From Deltaproteobacteria bacterium (lineage in GTDB: Bacteria; Desulfobacterota; Binatia; HRBIN30; JACQVA1): a DNA stretch of 64,000 nucleotides. Made by a program: the position numbers and the translations under genes. Positions 24,148-33,606 of this stretch are shown piece after piece; within the stretch, counting starts at the first letter, position 1, and the number at the start of each line of letters is the position of its first letter. The DNA lies in contig JACOST010000001.1 in the NCBI GenBank assembly GCA_016178705.1, positions 115,391-179,390 of the forward strand, written 5' to 3'. Below the pieces are notes generated by a model. That model was not told the origin of the DNA and made no database searches. It was given only the letters and a program-made list of their open reading frames with translations.

Positions 24148-26779
24148 TCTTCCAGGTCACGACGCGCTCGCCCTTGTAGCCGATGCGCTCGTCGAACTTC
24201 TCAAAGAACTGCGCGTAGCGGCCGTCGAGGTAGACCAGATGGGTGAACGTCGAACGCAGCAAGTACGGCGGACCAATGAGCACACGCTGATTGACGAGAT
24301 CGAGCAGGACGCCCAGCCGAGCATCCGTGGCGCTTGCGGGCGACACCTCGTCGAGGTGATCGGCGCCCGCGATCACAATGCTGGCGGGCACGCTATCGAT
24401 GCGGTGTGACGCGCTGCCACTGTCCGTGCGATGCAGCAGGAGTCGGCCGTTTGCCGGCGCGTCGATGTGGTAGCGAAACTCGTCGAGCACGGTCGTGCCG
24501 CGATCGAGCGGCACGTCGACTGGGCAGATCACGTCGCCGGCCTCGCTCGGGGCCCGGCACGGCTTCCAGTTTGGGTCGACGTAGCCGGTCGCCGGGCCGA
24601 TGAAGTTGCGCACCGCGGCTTCGGACTGCAACGCGGTCGCTTGCAAATAGAGTCGCGTCGCATCCGCTCGAGAATGACCGAAGCGCTGCATCAAGTCTGC
24701 GACCGCGGCCGGCAGCGGGAGGTCGCGCGCGTGTGTGGCAATGTAGGCGCGCTCGACATCCCAGCTCCCCAGATGTCGCCACGCCGGCTGATCGATCAGT
24801 TCGGAGCTGAGCACGAGATACGCCGGCGGCGGCGAACAGTGCGAGGCTGCCAGAATGCGGGCGCTGGCTGCGGACTCGATGCCGCGCTTAGCGAGATACT
24901 GCTGCGCAGCAGAGCGATCCATGCTCGCGAGTTGAAGGATGACCCCGTGCGCGGTCACCTCATCGACGCCGGCTGCCAGCAAGCGGCCGTAGGCGCCGGC
25001 GTCGCCTTCATCATCCGGCGTCGCATCCGAGCCGCAATCCAACATGCGCAACAGCCCGATCGCTTCGCGCTCGGTCGGCGCCAAAAACGCTCGCGCTATC
25101 CAGTGCGGGATATGCGTCATCAGCGATCCGCCGTCGGCGCTGCCCCGGCGCTCGGCGACGAACTTCACCCAGTAGCCGTAGTCCCACCACGTGGTGACGA
25201 TCGCGGACGACGACGTTTCGTCGCGGATCCTCCGCAGGGCCTCCCACCACGCGGCGTTGATGCGAGGCACGTAGTTGCTCGCCACGGCATAGCCGCGCTG
25301 CACGGGCAACACCAACGTCCCGGCGAGCGCGATGAAGGCCACGCCGCCGGCGACTCGCGCAGAGGCAGGGACCAGACGCGCGGCCGCGTCACGGAGCCAC
25401 TGCTGCAAGCGGCCGAGCAGTACGCCGAACGCGATACCGAACGGCGGCACCAGCAACATCACGAAGCGCAGGCCGCTGTGGGCTTGGAATAGCGCGCTCA
25501 GAAACCAGGCGATGACGATCACACCGGCACCGCGGTCGCTGGCGTCGTCGGCGGTTACGACGTGCAGACCGAGCGCCAGCCCCAGCGGCATCGCCAGCAT
25601 CGCGATCAACACGAGTCGGCCGACGTCGGACATCAAGGCGAGATAGCCATAGAGGCAACTCCCACCGATGAATATGGCGAGTTGCCAGCGCTTCCAGTCG
25701 GAACGCGGTAGCGCCAGCAACAAGAGGCCGAGACAACCGAGGGCGAAGTACGCGCGGCCGCCGAGCCCGTCGGCGACGCTGCTCAAGTTTGTCCCACGAA
25801 GTTCGCCGACGGTCACAAAGACATCCGGCCAGTACCGAGTCGGCGCTCCTCGAGCCGATGACTCGGGGGCCTCTCGAACCATGAACTCCGCGACAATCCC
25901 CGGAGCGCGCAGGTACCCCTTGAGCGATCCGTTCATCCACGCCGCCGCTCCCGTTGCAAGATAGAACATGCCGGACACGATCAACGCGGTGCGAAGCCGC
26001 AGCGCGTACGCCGCGGCCGCGCGGCGACGGTCGAGCAACGCCTGCGCGGCCACCAGGAGGACGTAAGCCGCCAACCCCGCCAGCAGCACCATGTAGGTGA
26101 AAAACCATCCGCGCCAAGTGGCGAGGTGCAAGCCGGCAGCGAGCGCCGCGGCCAACACGTACATCGCCCGTCGCCAGCCGGTGGCAGCCAAAGCGGCGCC
26201 GGCCGCGGCAAACATCCACAACGGCAGAATGACATTCCACACGTCGTTGTCGCTTCCCAGGCTGCGCTCGAGAAACACGGGGTTGGCGCCGATGACCACC
26301 GCGGCCGCCACGCCGGCGAGATTGCCAGCGAGCCGTCGGCCCAGGCAGAACGCCGGCAGCACCCCTAGGGCGCCCACAATCGCTTGCACGAGAAACGAAC
26401 TCGCCGGCAGCGGGAAGCCAGCGTCGAACCAGGTCAGGATACGTTGCACTGCTACAATCGCAGTGAAGTGTGCCGAGTGATTGTACATCGTCCGCCGCCC
26501 GACCGGCGCGTTGGAGTATCCGTCGTGGCATTTGCCGTCGGTCCCCTTCTCGCAGGTAGCGCCGGTGCGCAAATAGGTACGCGCGTCGGACAGCCACGCG
26601 TAGCTGTCGTAGTCGCCCAGGCAAGTGTAGTCGCGGCCGTCATCGGCGTGGTAGCGCAACTGCCCTTTGACGTTCTCTGGAACCGCCTGCAGCGCGAGCG
26701 GCAAGAGCCGCACCCACGCCACGAACGCAACCGCGGCCAGCGCCAGCGCGCCGGTCGTGACCCGCTCGCGGCGGCTCAC
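24128..26779 (-). CDS. STT3/PglB-type oligosaccharyltransferase
   Basis: An 883-residue integral-membrane protein with about a dozen helices and a soluble C-terminal domain, the STT3 layout. All catalytic motifs are visible: DYD (56-58) in external loop 1, GSDNDVWNVILP (175-186) as the second acidic motif, TVGE (323-326) in external loop 5, an Arg in GLRFVML (about 438) and WWDYGYW (531-537), the sequon-binding signature. The enzyme transfers a lipid-linked glycan to Asn in exported proteins. The GTG start overlaps the stop of the GPT-like gene (GTGA), showing a shared operon. Confidence 0.95.
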   Translation of the reverse strand: MSRRERVTTGALALAAVAFVAWVRLLPLALQAVPENVKGQLRYHADDGRDYTCLGDYDSYAWLSDARTYLRTGATCEKGTDGKCHDGYSNAPVGRRTMYNHSAHFTAIVAVQRILTWFDAGFPLPASSFLVQAIVGALGVLPAFCLGRRLAGNLAGVAAAVVIGANPVFLERSLGSDNDVWNVILPLWMFAAAGAALAATGWRRAMYVLAAALAAGLHLATWRGWFFTYMVLLAGLAAYVLLVAAQALLDRRRAAAAYALRLRTALIVSGMFYLATGAAAWMNGSLKGYLRAPGIVAEFMVREAPESSARGAPTRYWPDVFVTVGELRGTNLSSVADGLGGRAYFALGCLGLLLLALPRSDWKRWQLAIFIGGSCLYGYLALMSDVGRLVLIAMLAMPLGLALGLHVVTADDASDRGAGVIVIAWFLSALFQAHSGLRFVMLLVPPFGIAFGVLLGRLQQWLRDAAARLVPASARVAGGVAFIALAGTLVLPVQRGYAVASNYVPRINAAWWEALRRIRDETSSSAIVTTWWDYGYWVKFVAERRGSADGGSLMTHIPHWIARAFLAPTEREAIGLLRMLDCGSDATPDDEGDAGAYGRLLAAGVDEVTAHGVILQLASMDRSAAQQYLAKRGIESAASARILAASHCSPPPAYLVLSSELIDQPAWRHLGSWDVERAYIATHARDLPLPAAVADLMQRFGHSRADATRLYLQATALQSEAAVRNFIGPATGYVDPNWKPCRAPSEAGDVICPVDVPLDRGTTVLDEFRYHIDAPANGRLLLHRTDSGSASHRIDSVPASIVIAGADHLDEVSPASATDARLGVLLDLVNQRVLIGPPYLLRSTFTHLVYLDGRYAQFFEKFDERIGYKGERVVTWKINWPDP

Positions 26780-27825
26780 GAACGCACTCCGTAGCCCAAC
26801 TTGCGCACCGCAGCGTAAATGGCCACGACCACGCCGGCCACCAGCAGCGCATTGCCTCGACCACCGATCACGATGGCGAGATAGGCCAGCACGCTCAAGA
26901 GCACGGACACCGCATAGAGCAACAGCACGGCGCGGCGCTGGCTCAACCCGCGACGAAGCAACCGGTGATGAATGTGCTCCTGATCGGCCCGGAAGATGCC
27001 CGCCGCTCCCGCGGCGGAGAAGCGCCGCAGCATCGACAATCCGGTTTCGATGATCGGAAGACCGAGTACCAGCAGCGGGGCCAACACGACGACAATCGTG
27101 CTACCTTTCCCTTGCGCCTGGATCGACAACACGGAGAGAAGAAAGCCAACAACCAGTGCCCCGGAGTCGCCGAGAAAAATCGACGCCGGATGAAAGTTGT
27201 AGACCAGGAAACCGACCAACGCCCCGGCCAACGTCGCCGCGAGCAGTCCAGCCTCCGGCCGTTCCTGCATTTGCGCGACCACGATCAACGTCACGGCGGC
27301 GATCACGCCAACGCCGGCCGCGAGTCCGTCGAGCCCATCGATGAGATTGACTGCGTTGGTGATGCCGACGATCCACAGCAGCGTGATAGGAGTGCCGAAC
27401 ACGCTCAGCGCGATGTAGCCGCCGGTGAACGGGTTGGTCACGGCACTAAATCCATAGCCGCCGGCGAGCGCCATCAACCCAGCAACGATCTCGACCGCCA
27501 GCTTCGGCCACGGCCCGAGACCGCGGACGTCATCGATGACGCCGACGGTGACCACGCAGAGCGTGCCCGCCAACAGCCACAGCAACTGCGGAAGTTCGCC
27601 AAATGGCTTGATGCCGCCGGCAGCGGCGCCGATTGCGAGCGCTGCCAGCATCGCTGCCACCACCGCCAACCCGCCGAGGCGCGGGACATTGTTGCGATGC
27701 ACGCGGCGATCACCCGGTACGTCGACCGCACCGAAGCGTGCGGCGGCGGCGCGCACCACCGGCGTCGCCAACAATGCCAGCGCGGTAGCAGTCGTGAACT
27801 GCAGTCCGTATCCACCCATCATCAT
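26776..27825 (-). CDS. WecA/GPT-like UDP-HexNAc:polyprenyl-phosphate transferase
   Basis: From ATG 27825 the protein is 349 residues with ten or eleven membrane helices; ATGs at 27822 and 27819 are alternatives. It has VGVIDDVRGLG (94-104), NAVNLIDGLDGLAAG (157-171), FLGDSG (217-222) and HIHH (284-287), the order found in WecA/TagO rather than MraY. WecA loads GlcNAc-1-phosphate onto undecaprenyl phosphate, the first step of several glycan pathways. Coupling to STT3 by a 4-nt overlap suggests it starts the N-glycan precursor here. The longer upstream frame enters a repeat and is not used. Confidence 0.9.
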   Translation of the reverse strand: MMMGGYGLQFTTATALALLATPVVRAAAARFGAVDVPGDRRVHRNNVPRLGGLAVVAAMLAALAIGAAAGGIKPFGELPQLLWLLAGTLCVVTVGVIDDVRGLGPWPKLAVEIVAGLMALAGGYGFSAVTNPFTGGYIALSVFGTPITLLWIVGITNAVNLIDGLDGLAAGVGVIAAVTLIVVAQMQERPEAGLLAATLAGALVGFLVYNFHPASIFLGDSGALVVGFLLSVLSIQAQGKGSTIVVVLAPLLVLGLPIIETGLSMLRRFSAAGAAGIFRADQEHIHHRLLRRGLSQRRAVLLLYAVSVLLSVLAYLAIVIGGRGNALLVAGVVVAIYAAVRKLGYGVRS

Positions 27826-27900
27826 CCGCTCATCATGCGCCACGCGTCTTCGAGCACGCGACCTCCTACACGATTTGCGCACCCGATGACTAGCTTCGAT

Positions 27901-28023
27901 GCGACAAAAAATGGATTCACCGCAGAGCGCGCCGAGAGCGCCGAGCCATAGAGCGGGAGACCACGAAGGAGCCCGACGCAACTCCACACTCCTCTCTGCG
28001 GTCTCCGCGCTCTTGGCGGTGCG
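27901..28023 (-). repeat. Dispersed repeat (Rep-A), copy 3, inverted and shorter
   Basis: The complement of this segment contains cttcgtggtctcccgctc, ggctcggcgctctcggcgcg and gctctgcggtgaatcc, matching copies 1 and 2. It lies just upstream of the GPT-like gene and is inverted with respect to copy 2, so the two bracket the 6.2-kb ALG1/MurG/STT3/GPT block. Confidence 0.78.
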
Positions 28024-28096
28024 CCCTTGCACGACGATGCGGTCGCGGCCTATACGCCGAGCGCTGTATCAATCATTGAGAGAGAGGAGAGAACCA

Positions 28097-28468
28097 ATGG
28101 CGGAGCAACCGGATTATCTCGCGCGCGGGCGCGAAGTGGCAGGCAAGTTGTGGGGGACACGCGCCGGCGGGCAGGAGTTGCCGGGGCACAAACTGGCGCC
28201 GGAGTTTTTCGGACTGGTCGCCCAGTTTGTGTTCGGCATGTTCTGGTCGCGGCCGAATCTCGATCTGCGCAGCCGCAGCCTGTGTACCGTCGCCCAACTC
28301 GCCGCACTCGGCAAGATCGACGAGCTGAAGGGCCACCTGATGGGCGCACTCAACCTCGGCATCACGCGCGAAGAGTTGATCGAAGTGCTGATGCAGACGG
28401 CGTGCTACGCCGGTGTTCCGGCAGCGGTCACCGCGCTCAATGCCGCGGCGGACATTTTGAAGGCGTGA
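28097..28468 (+). CDS. Carboxymuconolactone-decarboxylase-family protein
   Basis: A 123-residue alpha-helical protein starting at ATG 28097 behind gagaggagag. The text SRSLCTVAQLAALGKIDELKGHLMGALNLGITREELIEVLMQTACYAGVPAA is family-typical in pattern: LC-x-x-A-x-L-A-A-LG, a conserved His in GHLMGAL and an acidic E-E-L-I-E-V. CMD proteins are trimers or hexamers that decarboxylate lactones or act as AhpD-like reductases; this one lacks a C-x-x-C motif, so decarboxylase-type chemistry is more likely. The substrate is unknown. Confidence 0.87.
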   Translation: MAEQPDYLARGREVAGKLWGTRAGGQELPGHKLAPEFFGLVAQFVFGMFWSRPNLDLRSRSLCTVAQLAALGKIDELKGHLMGALNLGITREELIEVLMQTACYAGVPAAVTALNAAADILKA

Positions 28469-28501
28469 GCTGCAAGGACTAGACTCGTCATTGGCACCCC
28501 G

Positions 28502-28834
28502 ATGGTCGTGACTCCTGAACGGCCTAGTAGAGGAAGGAAGAGCGTCGCGTGGGTCAGCGGCGTCGCACTCAGCATTTTGGGTGTTCTATTGGGCATCTTT
28601 GTCGCGTTGCAAGCATTGGACTGGGATGCCCAGAGAACTGGAGCTAACAATGCGGTTTCTGTTCATGGGGGTGAGAACGAATTGCCGTGGGGTGCAGGAA
28701 TGGCGGTAGTGTTAGGGGCTACCGGCGGCTGGGTGCTCGCGATGCTCTTATGGGCACAGTTGATGAGGAGATACAGAATCGTCGATGACGCTGAGATGAC
28801 GGACATTCTTGGTGGTGGTTCATCAAAGGGCTAA
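28502..28834 (+). CDS. Small hypothetical membrane protein, 110 aa
   Basis: Two membrane helices are clear: VAWVSGVALSILGVLLGIFV near residues 15-34 and GMAVVLGATGGWVLAMLLWA near 65-84. Short hydrophilic ends and a C-terminal DDAEMTDILGGG complete it. No family is recognised. It starts 33 bp after the CMD gene but has no strong ribosome site. Confidence 0.55.
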   Translation: MVVTPERPSRGRKSVAWVSGVALSILGVLLGIFVALQALDWDAQRTGANNAVSVHGGENELPWGAGMAVVLGATGGWVLAMLLWAQLMRRYRIVDDAEMTDILGGGSSKG

Positions 28835-28952
28835 GCCGGAAGTGGTCATCTAGATCACCTCGCGCAGCTATCTAGCCCAGAGCTGCAAGATCGCGGCGTG
28901 GTCATCGACGCGGACAATTTCTATGCCTTGAGACTGTCGAGAAACGCGAAGA

Positions 28953-29050
28953 CCCTTCGACAGGCTCAGGGCGATGAGGTCCTTTCAAACCGTTCGATCA
29001 TCGCTTGTGCTAGGCCCTTCGACTCGGCTCAGGACAGGCTTGTCGAAGCA
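28953..29050. repeat. Palindromic intergenic repeat
   Basis: The 318-bp gap between the membrane protein and the VOC gene holds cccttcgacaggctcagggc at 28953 and an inverted partner, gacaggcttgtcgaagc, ending near 29050; an inner cccttcgactcggctcagg also recurs. This is a dispersed palindromic element. No gene is seen in the gap. Confidence 0.6.
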
Positions 29051-29152
29051 CGCCTAGGGAGTAGATCGATATCCTCCTCACGAAGAATACCTGGACAGGC
29101 AGGAACATCTGTTCCCCCAATGACGAGGCGGCGCCAGCCCGGGCTCTCGCGG

Positions 29153-29611
29153 TTACTGATCCCCGCGTTCCCGCGCTCGGCGTTCGGCTAGCGGCATGTG
29201 GACGACCTCGAACTTTAGCCGGTCGGGGCCGAGGAAGTAGACCGCGTAGTAGCCGCCCGGGCCGAAGGGCCACTCACCGGGGCCGTCGATGATCTGACCG
29301 CCGATCTGCGGAATGAGCTGCGCCACTTCATCCACCCGGTCGTGCGTGGCGACGTTGAAGGCAACGTGGTGCAATCCTACCTCGTACACTTCGAACGGAT
29401 GATCGGCGAGGCCCGACTTAGCTTGCCAGATGTTGAAGGCGACGCCGTTCTTCTCGTTGATGTTGACGGTCAGCCGCGCGTCGGCGGGCTTGTAGTATTC
29501 AATCTCGCCGACAGCGAAACCGAGGAACTCTAGCAGCGGACGAAAGAAGCGCATCGCAGTCACCAATTCGCGGACTGTGATCGAGATGTGATTGATCGAT
29601 CCGTGCAACAT
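29153..29611 (-). CDS. VOC-superfamily (glyoxalase/dioxygenase-like) protein
   Basis: From ATG 29611, with aggatgctcct upstream, the protein is 152 residues: two beta-alpha-beta-beta-beta units. The metal ligands of the fold appear as His in NHISITVREL, His in GLHHVAFNV and Glu near LKFEVVHMP. YYAVYFLGPDRLKFE is the typical last strand pair. VOC proteins include glyoxalase I, epimerases and ring-cleaving dioxygenases; which one cannot be told. The neighbouring kinase gene is 26 bp upstream on the same strand. Confidence 0.87.
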   Translation of the reverse strand: MLHGSINHISITVRELVTAMRFFRPLLEFLGFAVGEIEYYKPADARLTVNINEKNGVAFNIWQAKSGLADHPFEVYEVGLHHVAFNVATHDRVDEVAQLIPQIGGQIIDGPGEWPFGPGGYYAVYFLGPDRLKFEVVHMPLAERRARERGDQ

Positions 29612-29637
29612 AGGAGCATCCTCCTTCCGCTCGTGCA

Positions 29638-31194
29638 TCAGCGTCGCAGCGCGTACTCGATCGCGCCGACGATGTCCGGGAGCGCAGCGCTGGTATCCAC
29701 CATGATGCGCGCCTCTTCGGCAGCAAAGGCTTCGAACCGGCGGCGTTGCTCGACGTACACGTTCCAGTCGGCATCCGATGGTGTGTTGACGCCACGCGCA
29801 TCGAGGCGGCGGCGCGTTTCTTCCTCGCTGCACTGGCACTCGACGAAGTGCACGGGCACGCGGAGCTCCGCCGCCAGCGCTCGCAATCCGTCGCGGTCGC
29901 GCCGGCGCTGGAAGGTGGCGTCGATGATGACGCCCTGCCCCGCTGCCAACGCAGCACGAGCCCGCTCGATCATTGCGCGATAGGTCGCGTCGCTCTGCTC
30001 GGCCGCGTAGATGCCTTCGTCGTACGCCGCCGAGCGCGGCGCATTGGCCGCGATGCCGGCGAGCTCTTTACGGACGACATCCGAGTTGACGTGGACAAAG
30101 CCGGTGCGGGCGCGCAGCGCCGCCGCGATGGTTGACTTACCCGAACCACTGAGTCCGCAGATGGCGACCACGCACGCATGCTCGACCCAGGTGTAGCGGT
30201 AGGCTAAGGCGAAGTGCCGTTGCGCGCTCGTGCGCGCTGCAGCGCGGCCGGCTTCACTGACTTCACCTTCGACACTCTTCAGGCTGTCGACTTTGCCGCG
30301 CACGTACGCGCGGTAGCACTGGTAGAACGGCGCGAGCCGCGGCAACTCGGGATCGTTCGCATGCGCGGCGTAGCTCGCGATCAGGTGCGCCGCTAGGTCG
30401 GGGCGGTCGTGATAGTCGAGGTCCATCGCCAAAAACGCAATCTCCGACGCTACGTCGCAGTAGCGCAATCGCTGGTTGAACTCGATGCAGTCGTAGATCA
30501 CCAAGCCATCGTCGGCGAAACAGACATGCTCGCTGTGCAGATCGCCGTGACAATCACGGATGCGTTGCTCGGCCTGTCGGCGGCGAAACAGCGCGTCGTG
30601 ACGCGCCATGAACTCCCGCGCAAATGACTGGATCGCGTCGTCGTCGCCACACGCGATGGTGACATCGCGAAACGGGCGCACACCGTCGTAGTTCTCCTCC
30701 AACACGCGCCAGATCGCCGCGGGATCGCCGTTGGCCGTGACCTCTGCACCGCAGTCGGCCGCGCGATGGAAGGCGACCAGCCGCGCAACGACGGCGTCGA
30801 TCATCTCCGCCGTCACCGCGCCGCGTTCGAGCAATCGATCGAGCATGCGGTCGTCCGGCAACCGCCGCATGTGAACGGCGTACTCGACGGCCCCAGCGTC
30901 GCTCTCATCCCCGAGCCGATAGCCGCCATCGTGGGAACAGATCGCGACTACGCCGCGGTAGGCGTCGGGCGCGAGTCGACGATTGAGGCGAACTTCCTCG
31001 TGGCAGAAGTGGCGGCGCTGTTGCAAGCTGGAGAAGTCGAGAAACGAGAAGCGCGCCGGCTTCTTCAGCTTGTACACCTCGTCGCCAGCGAGCAGGACGT
31101 AGGAGATGTGACTCTGAACCAGGGTGACTTCGCGCGGTCGATGCGAATAGAACTCGGGCCGCAGCATCGCATCGATGAATGCGGGAAGGGACAT
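29638..31194 (-). CDS. Fused aminoglycoside-phosphotransferase-like and P-loop kinase protein
   Basis: From ATG 31194 the protein is 518 residues with two parts. Residues 1 to about 330 are an APH-like kinase: YKLKKPARFSFLDF provides the ATP lysine, IRDCHGDLHSEHVCF the catalytic loop with HGD, and VIYDCIEFN the metal-binding Asp. The rest is a P-loop kinase with Walker A CGLSGSGKST and an RxxxR-type lid (EETRRRLDARG). This COG2187 plus COG0645 fusion is widespread in proteobacteria; its small-molecule substrate is unknown. It shares a strand with the VOC gene and the acyl-CoA ligase. Confidence 0.88.
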   Translation of the reverse strand: MSLPAFIDAMLRPEFYSHRPREVTLVQSHISYVLLAGDEVYKLKKPARFSFLDFSSLQQRRHFCHEEVRLNRRLAPDAYRGVVAICSHDGGYRLGDESDAGAVEYAVHMRRLPDDRMLDRLLERGAVTAEMIDAVVARLVAFHRAADCGAEVTANGDPAAIWRVLEENYDGVRPFRDVTIACGDDDAIQSFAREFMARHDALFRRRQAEQRIRDCHGDLHSEHVCFADDGLVIYDCIEFNQRLRYCDVASEIAFLAMDLDYHDRPDLAAHLIASYAAHANDPELPRLAPFYQCYRAYVRGKVDSLKSVEGEVSEAGRAAARTSAQRHFALAYRYTWVEHACVVAICGLSGSGKSTIAAALRARTGFVHVNSDVVRKELAGIAANAPRSAAYDEGIYAAEQSDATYRAMIERARAALAAGQGVIIDATFQRRRDRDGLRALAAELRVPVHFVECQCSEEETRRRLDARGVNTPSDADWNVYVEQRRRFEAFAAEEARIMVDTSAALPDIVGAIEYALRR

Positions 31195-31230
31195 TGTGGA
31201 GGGCGGCGGAGTCCTACCAGCCCCCAACCC

Positions 31231-32853
31231 CTAGCCCCTGGCCCCCCATTTGTAATTCACGAACTGCTCACGCAACTCGCGCTTGGCGAATTTTCCGACG
31301 CTGGTCTTCGGAATCGACTCGACGAAGACGACGTCCTCCGGCAGCGACCACTTGGCGACCTTCTCGCGCAGCAACGTCATGATCTCGTCCTTCGTGATGG
31401 TCTGCCCGGGCTTGGCCACCACGCAGGCGAGCGGACGTTCCCCCCATCGTTCGTGCGGCAAGCCAATCACAGCGGCTTCGAGCACTTTCGGATGGCCCAT
31501 GATCACGTTCTCCAACTCGACGCTGGAGATCCATTCGCCGCCGCTCTTGATCACGTCCTTGGCGCGATCGGTGATCTGCACGAAGCCGTCGGCATCGATG
31601 CTAGCGACATCGCCGGTCTTGAACCATCCATCGGCGAAGGCCTGCGCGCTGCGCGGATCGTTGTAATACTCGCTGATCACCCACGGGCCGCGCAGTTGCA
31701 GCTCGCCGACGCTCTGGCCGTCCCACGGCACTTCGCGCCCGTCGTCATTGACGGCGCGGATGTCCAAGCACGGCATGATGGTCCCTTGCTTAGCGCGAAC
31801 GGCGACCCGCTGCGCGGGGGTCCACGCGTCCATGTGTTTGCGCGCGCGCGACAGCGTCGCCAACGGCGCGGTTTCGGTGAGGCCCCACGCCTGAACAATG
31901 GTCAGGCCGCGCTTGTCGTAGGATTCGATCAAACTCGGAGGCACCGCGGAGCCGCCGCACGGGATACAGCGGAGGCTGGAGAGATCGTACGGCTTCTGGT
32001 CGAGCACACCGAGCACGCCCATCCAGATCGTCGGCACGCCCGCGGCCACCGTGATGCGCTCGTCTTGGATCAGCCGCGCAATACCCTCCGGCGTCGGCTG
32101 AGTGCCGGGAAACACTTGCTCCGCCCCCACCATCGTCGCGGTGAACGGCATGTTCCAGGCGTTGGCGTGGAACATCGGCACGATCGACAGGATGCGGTCG
32201 CGCTCGCAGATACCCATGGCGTCGGTCATCGCTTGCGCCATCGACTGTAGGAACAGCGAACGGTGGCTGTAGAGCACGCCCTTTGGATTGCCGGTCGTCC
32301 CCGACGTGTAACACATGCCCGCCGCCGATCGTTCGTCGAGGTCGGGAAAGGCGAACTCTTCCGGCGCCTCTTCTAACAACTCTTCGTAGCTATACATCGG
32401 TGCGAGCGAACTCGACGGCAGCGGTCCGTCGCCCATCACGACGAAGGCACGCACAGAACGCAATTGCGCCGCCAGTGGTTCCAACTGTGCCACCAGCGAG
32501 TCGTCGAGGAACACGACGGTGTCTTCCGCGTGGTTGATGATGTAGGTGATCTGTTCGGGGAACAGCCGGATGTTGACCGTGTGCAACACCGCACCGAAGC
32601 TGGGAATCGCGAGATACAGTTCGAAGTGCCGATGGTTGTTCCAAGCAAAGGTGGCGACCCGATCGCCCGGTTTGACGCCGAGCTTCTTCAGCACGTTGGC
32701 GAGCCGATAGACACGGCGGCAGGCCTCGCCATAGGTGTAGCGGAACATCCCGTCCGCCGTACGGCTGGCTAACGGTACGGTGGAGAACATCCGCTCGGCA
32801 CGCCGCACGAGCTGCGACAACGTCAACGGACCATCTTGCATGAGACCACGCAT
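31231..32853 (-). CDS. Long/medium-chain fatty-acid--CoA ligase
   Basis: A 540-residue ANL-superfamily enzyme. The P-loop is CYTSGTTGNPKGVLYSH, followed by the A5 motif AWGLTETAP, A7 GWFKTGDVA, A8 ITDRAKDVIKSGGEWIS and the catalytic Lys in TSVGKFAKRELRE. It activates an acid to an acyl-AMP and then to acyl-CoA. PMFHANAWNMPF is typical of long-chain acyl-CoA synthetases. ATG 32853 has ggagatt upstream. With the amidohydrolase and P450 it fits a lipid or aromatic catabolic lifestyle. Confidence 0.93.
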   Translation of the reverse strand: MRGLMQDGPLTLSQLVRRAERMFSTVPLASRTADGMFRYTYGEACRRVYRLANVLKKLGVKPGDRVATFAWNNHRHFELYLAIPSFGAVLHTVNIRLFPEQITYIINHAEDTVVFLDDSLVAQLEPLAAQLRSVRAFVVMGDGPLPSSSLAPMYSYEELLEEAPEEFAFPDLDERSAAGMCYTSGTTGNPKGVLYSHRSLFLQSMAQAMTDAMGICERDRILSIVPMFHANAWNMPFTATMVGAEQVFPGTQPTPEGIARLIQDERITVAAGVPTIWMGVLGVLDQKPYDLSSLRCIPCGGSAVPPSLIESYDKRGLTIVQAWGLTETAPLATLSRARKHMDAWTPAQRVAVRAKQGTIMPCLDIRAVNDDGREVPWDGQSVGELQLRGPWVISEYYNDPRSAQAFADGWFKTGDVASIDADGFVQITDRAKDVIKSGGEWISSVELENVIMGHPKVLEAAVIGLPHERWGERPLACVVAKPGQTITKDEIMTLLREKVAKWSLPEDVVFVESIPKTSVGKFAKRELREQFVNYKWGARG

Positions 32854-32916
32854 CGGTAATCTCCTTCACCGGCAGCGCATCGTGGCAACAGCCGGCAACT
32901 GTGATGAAGACAAGAG

Positions 32917-33003
32917 CGGAGAGGGAGGGATTCGAACCCCCGGACCCGTTAGGGTCACACGATTTCGAGTCGTGCGCCTTCAACCAAGCTCGGCCACCTC
33001 TCC
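32917..33003 (-). tRNA. tRNA-Ser (CGA)
   Basis: On the minus strand ggagagg pairs with cctctcc. The anticodon stem cacga/tcgtg holds loop ctcgaaa (anticodon CGA). There is a long variable arm (tgaccctaacgggtc), diagnostic of a class II tRNA, and a T arm ggggttcgaatccc. CCA is not encoded. It lies 5 bp past the tadA stop. Confidence 0.95.
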
Positions 33004-33008
33004 AAAAG

Positions 33009-33524
<516 letters not shown>

Positions 33525-33606
33525 CTACCACACCATTTTCAGACCGGCAACGCGCCCTTTGCCCCGCCGCGCGCCGGCCGCTATAGAGGCGGGGCGGAGG
33601 CGATTC

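Noticed and set aside
24431..25492. Long plus-strand ORF of 353 codons inside the STT3 gene
   Set aside because: It is an Arg/Ala-rich shadow of the STT3 gene, which has all catalytic motifs.
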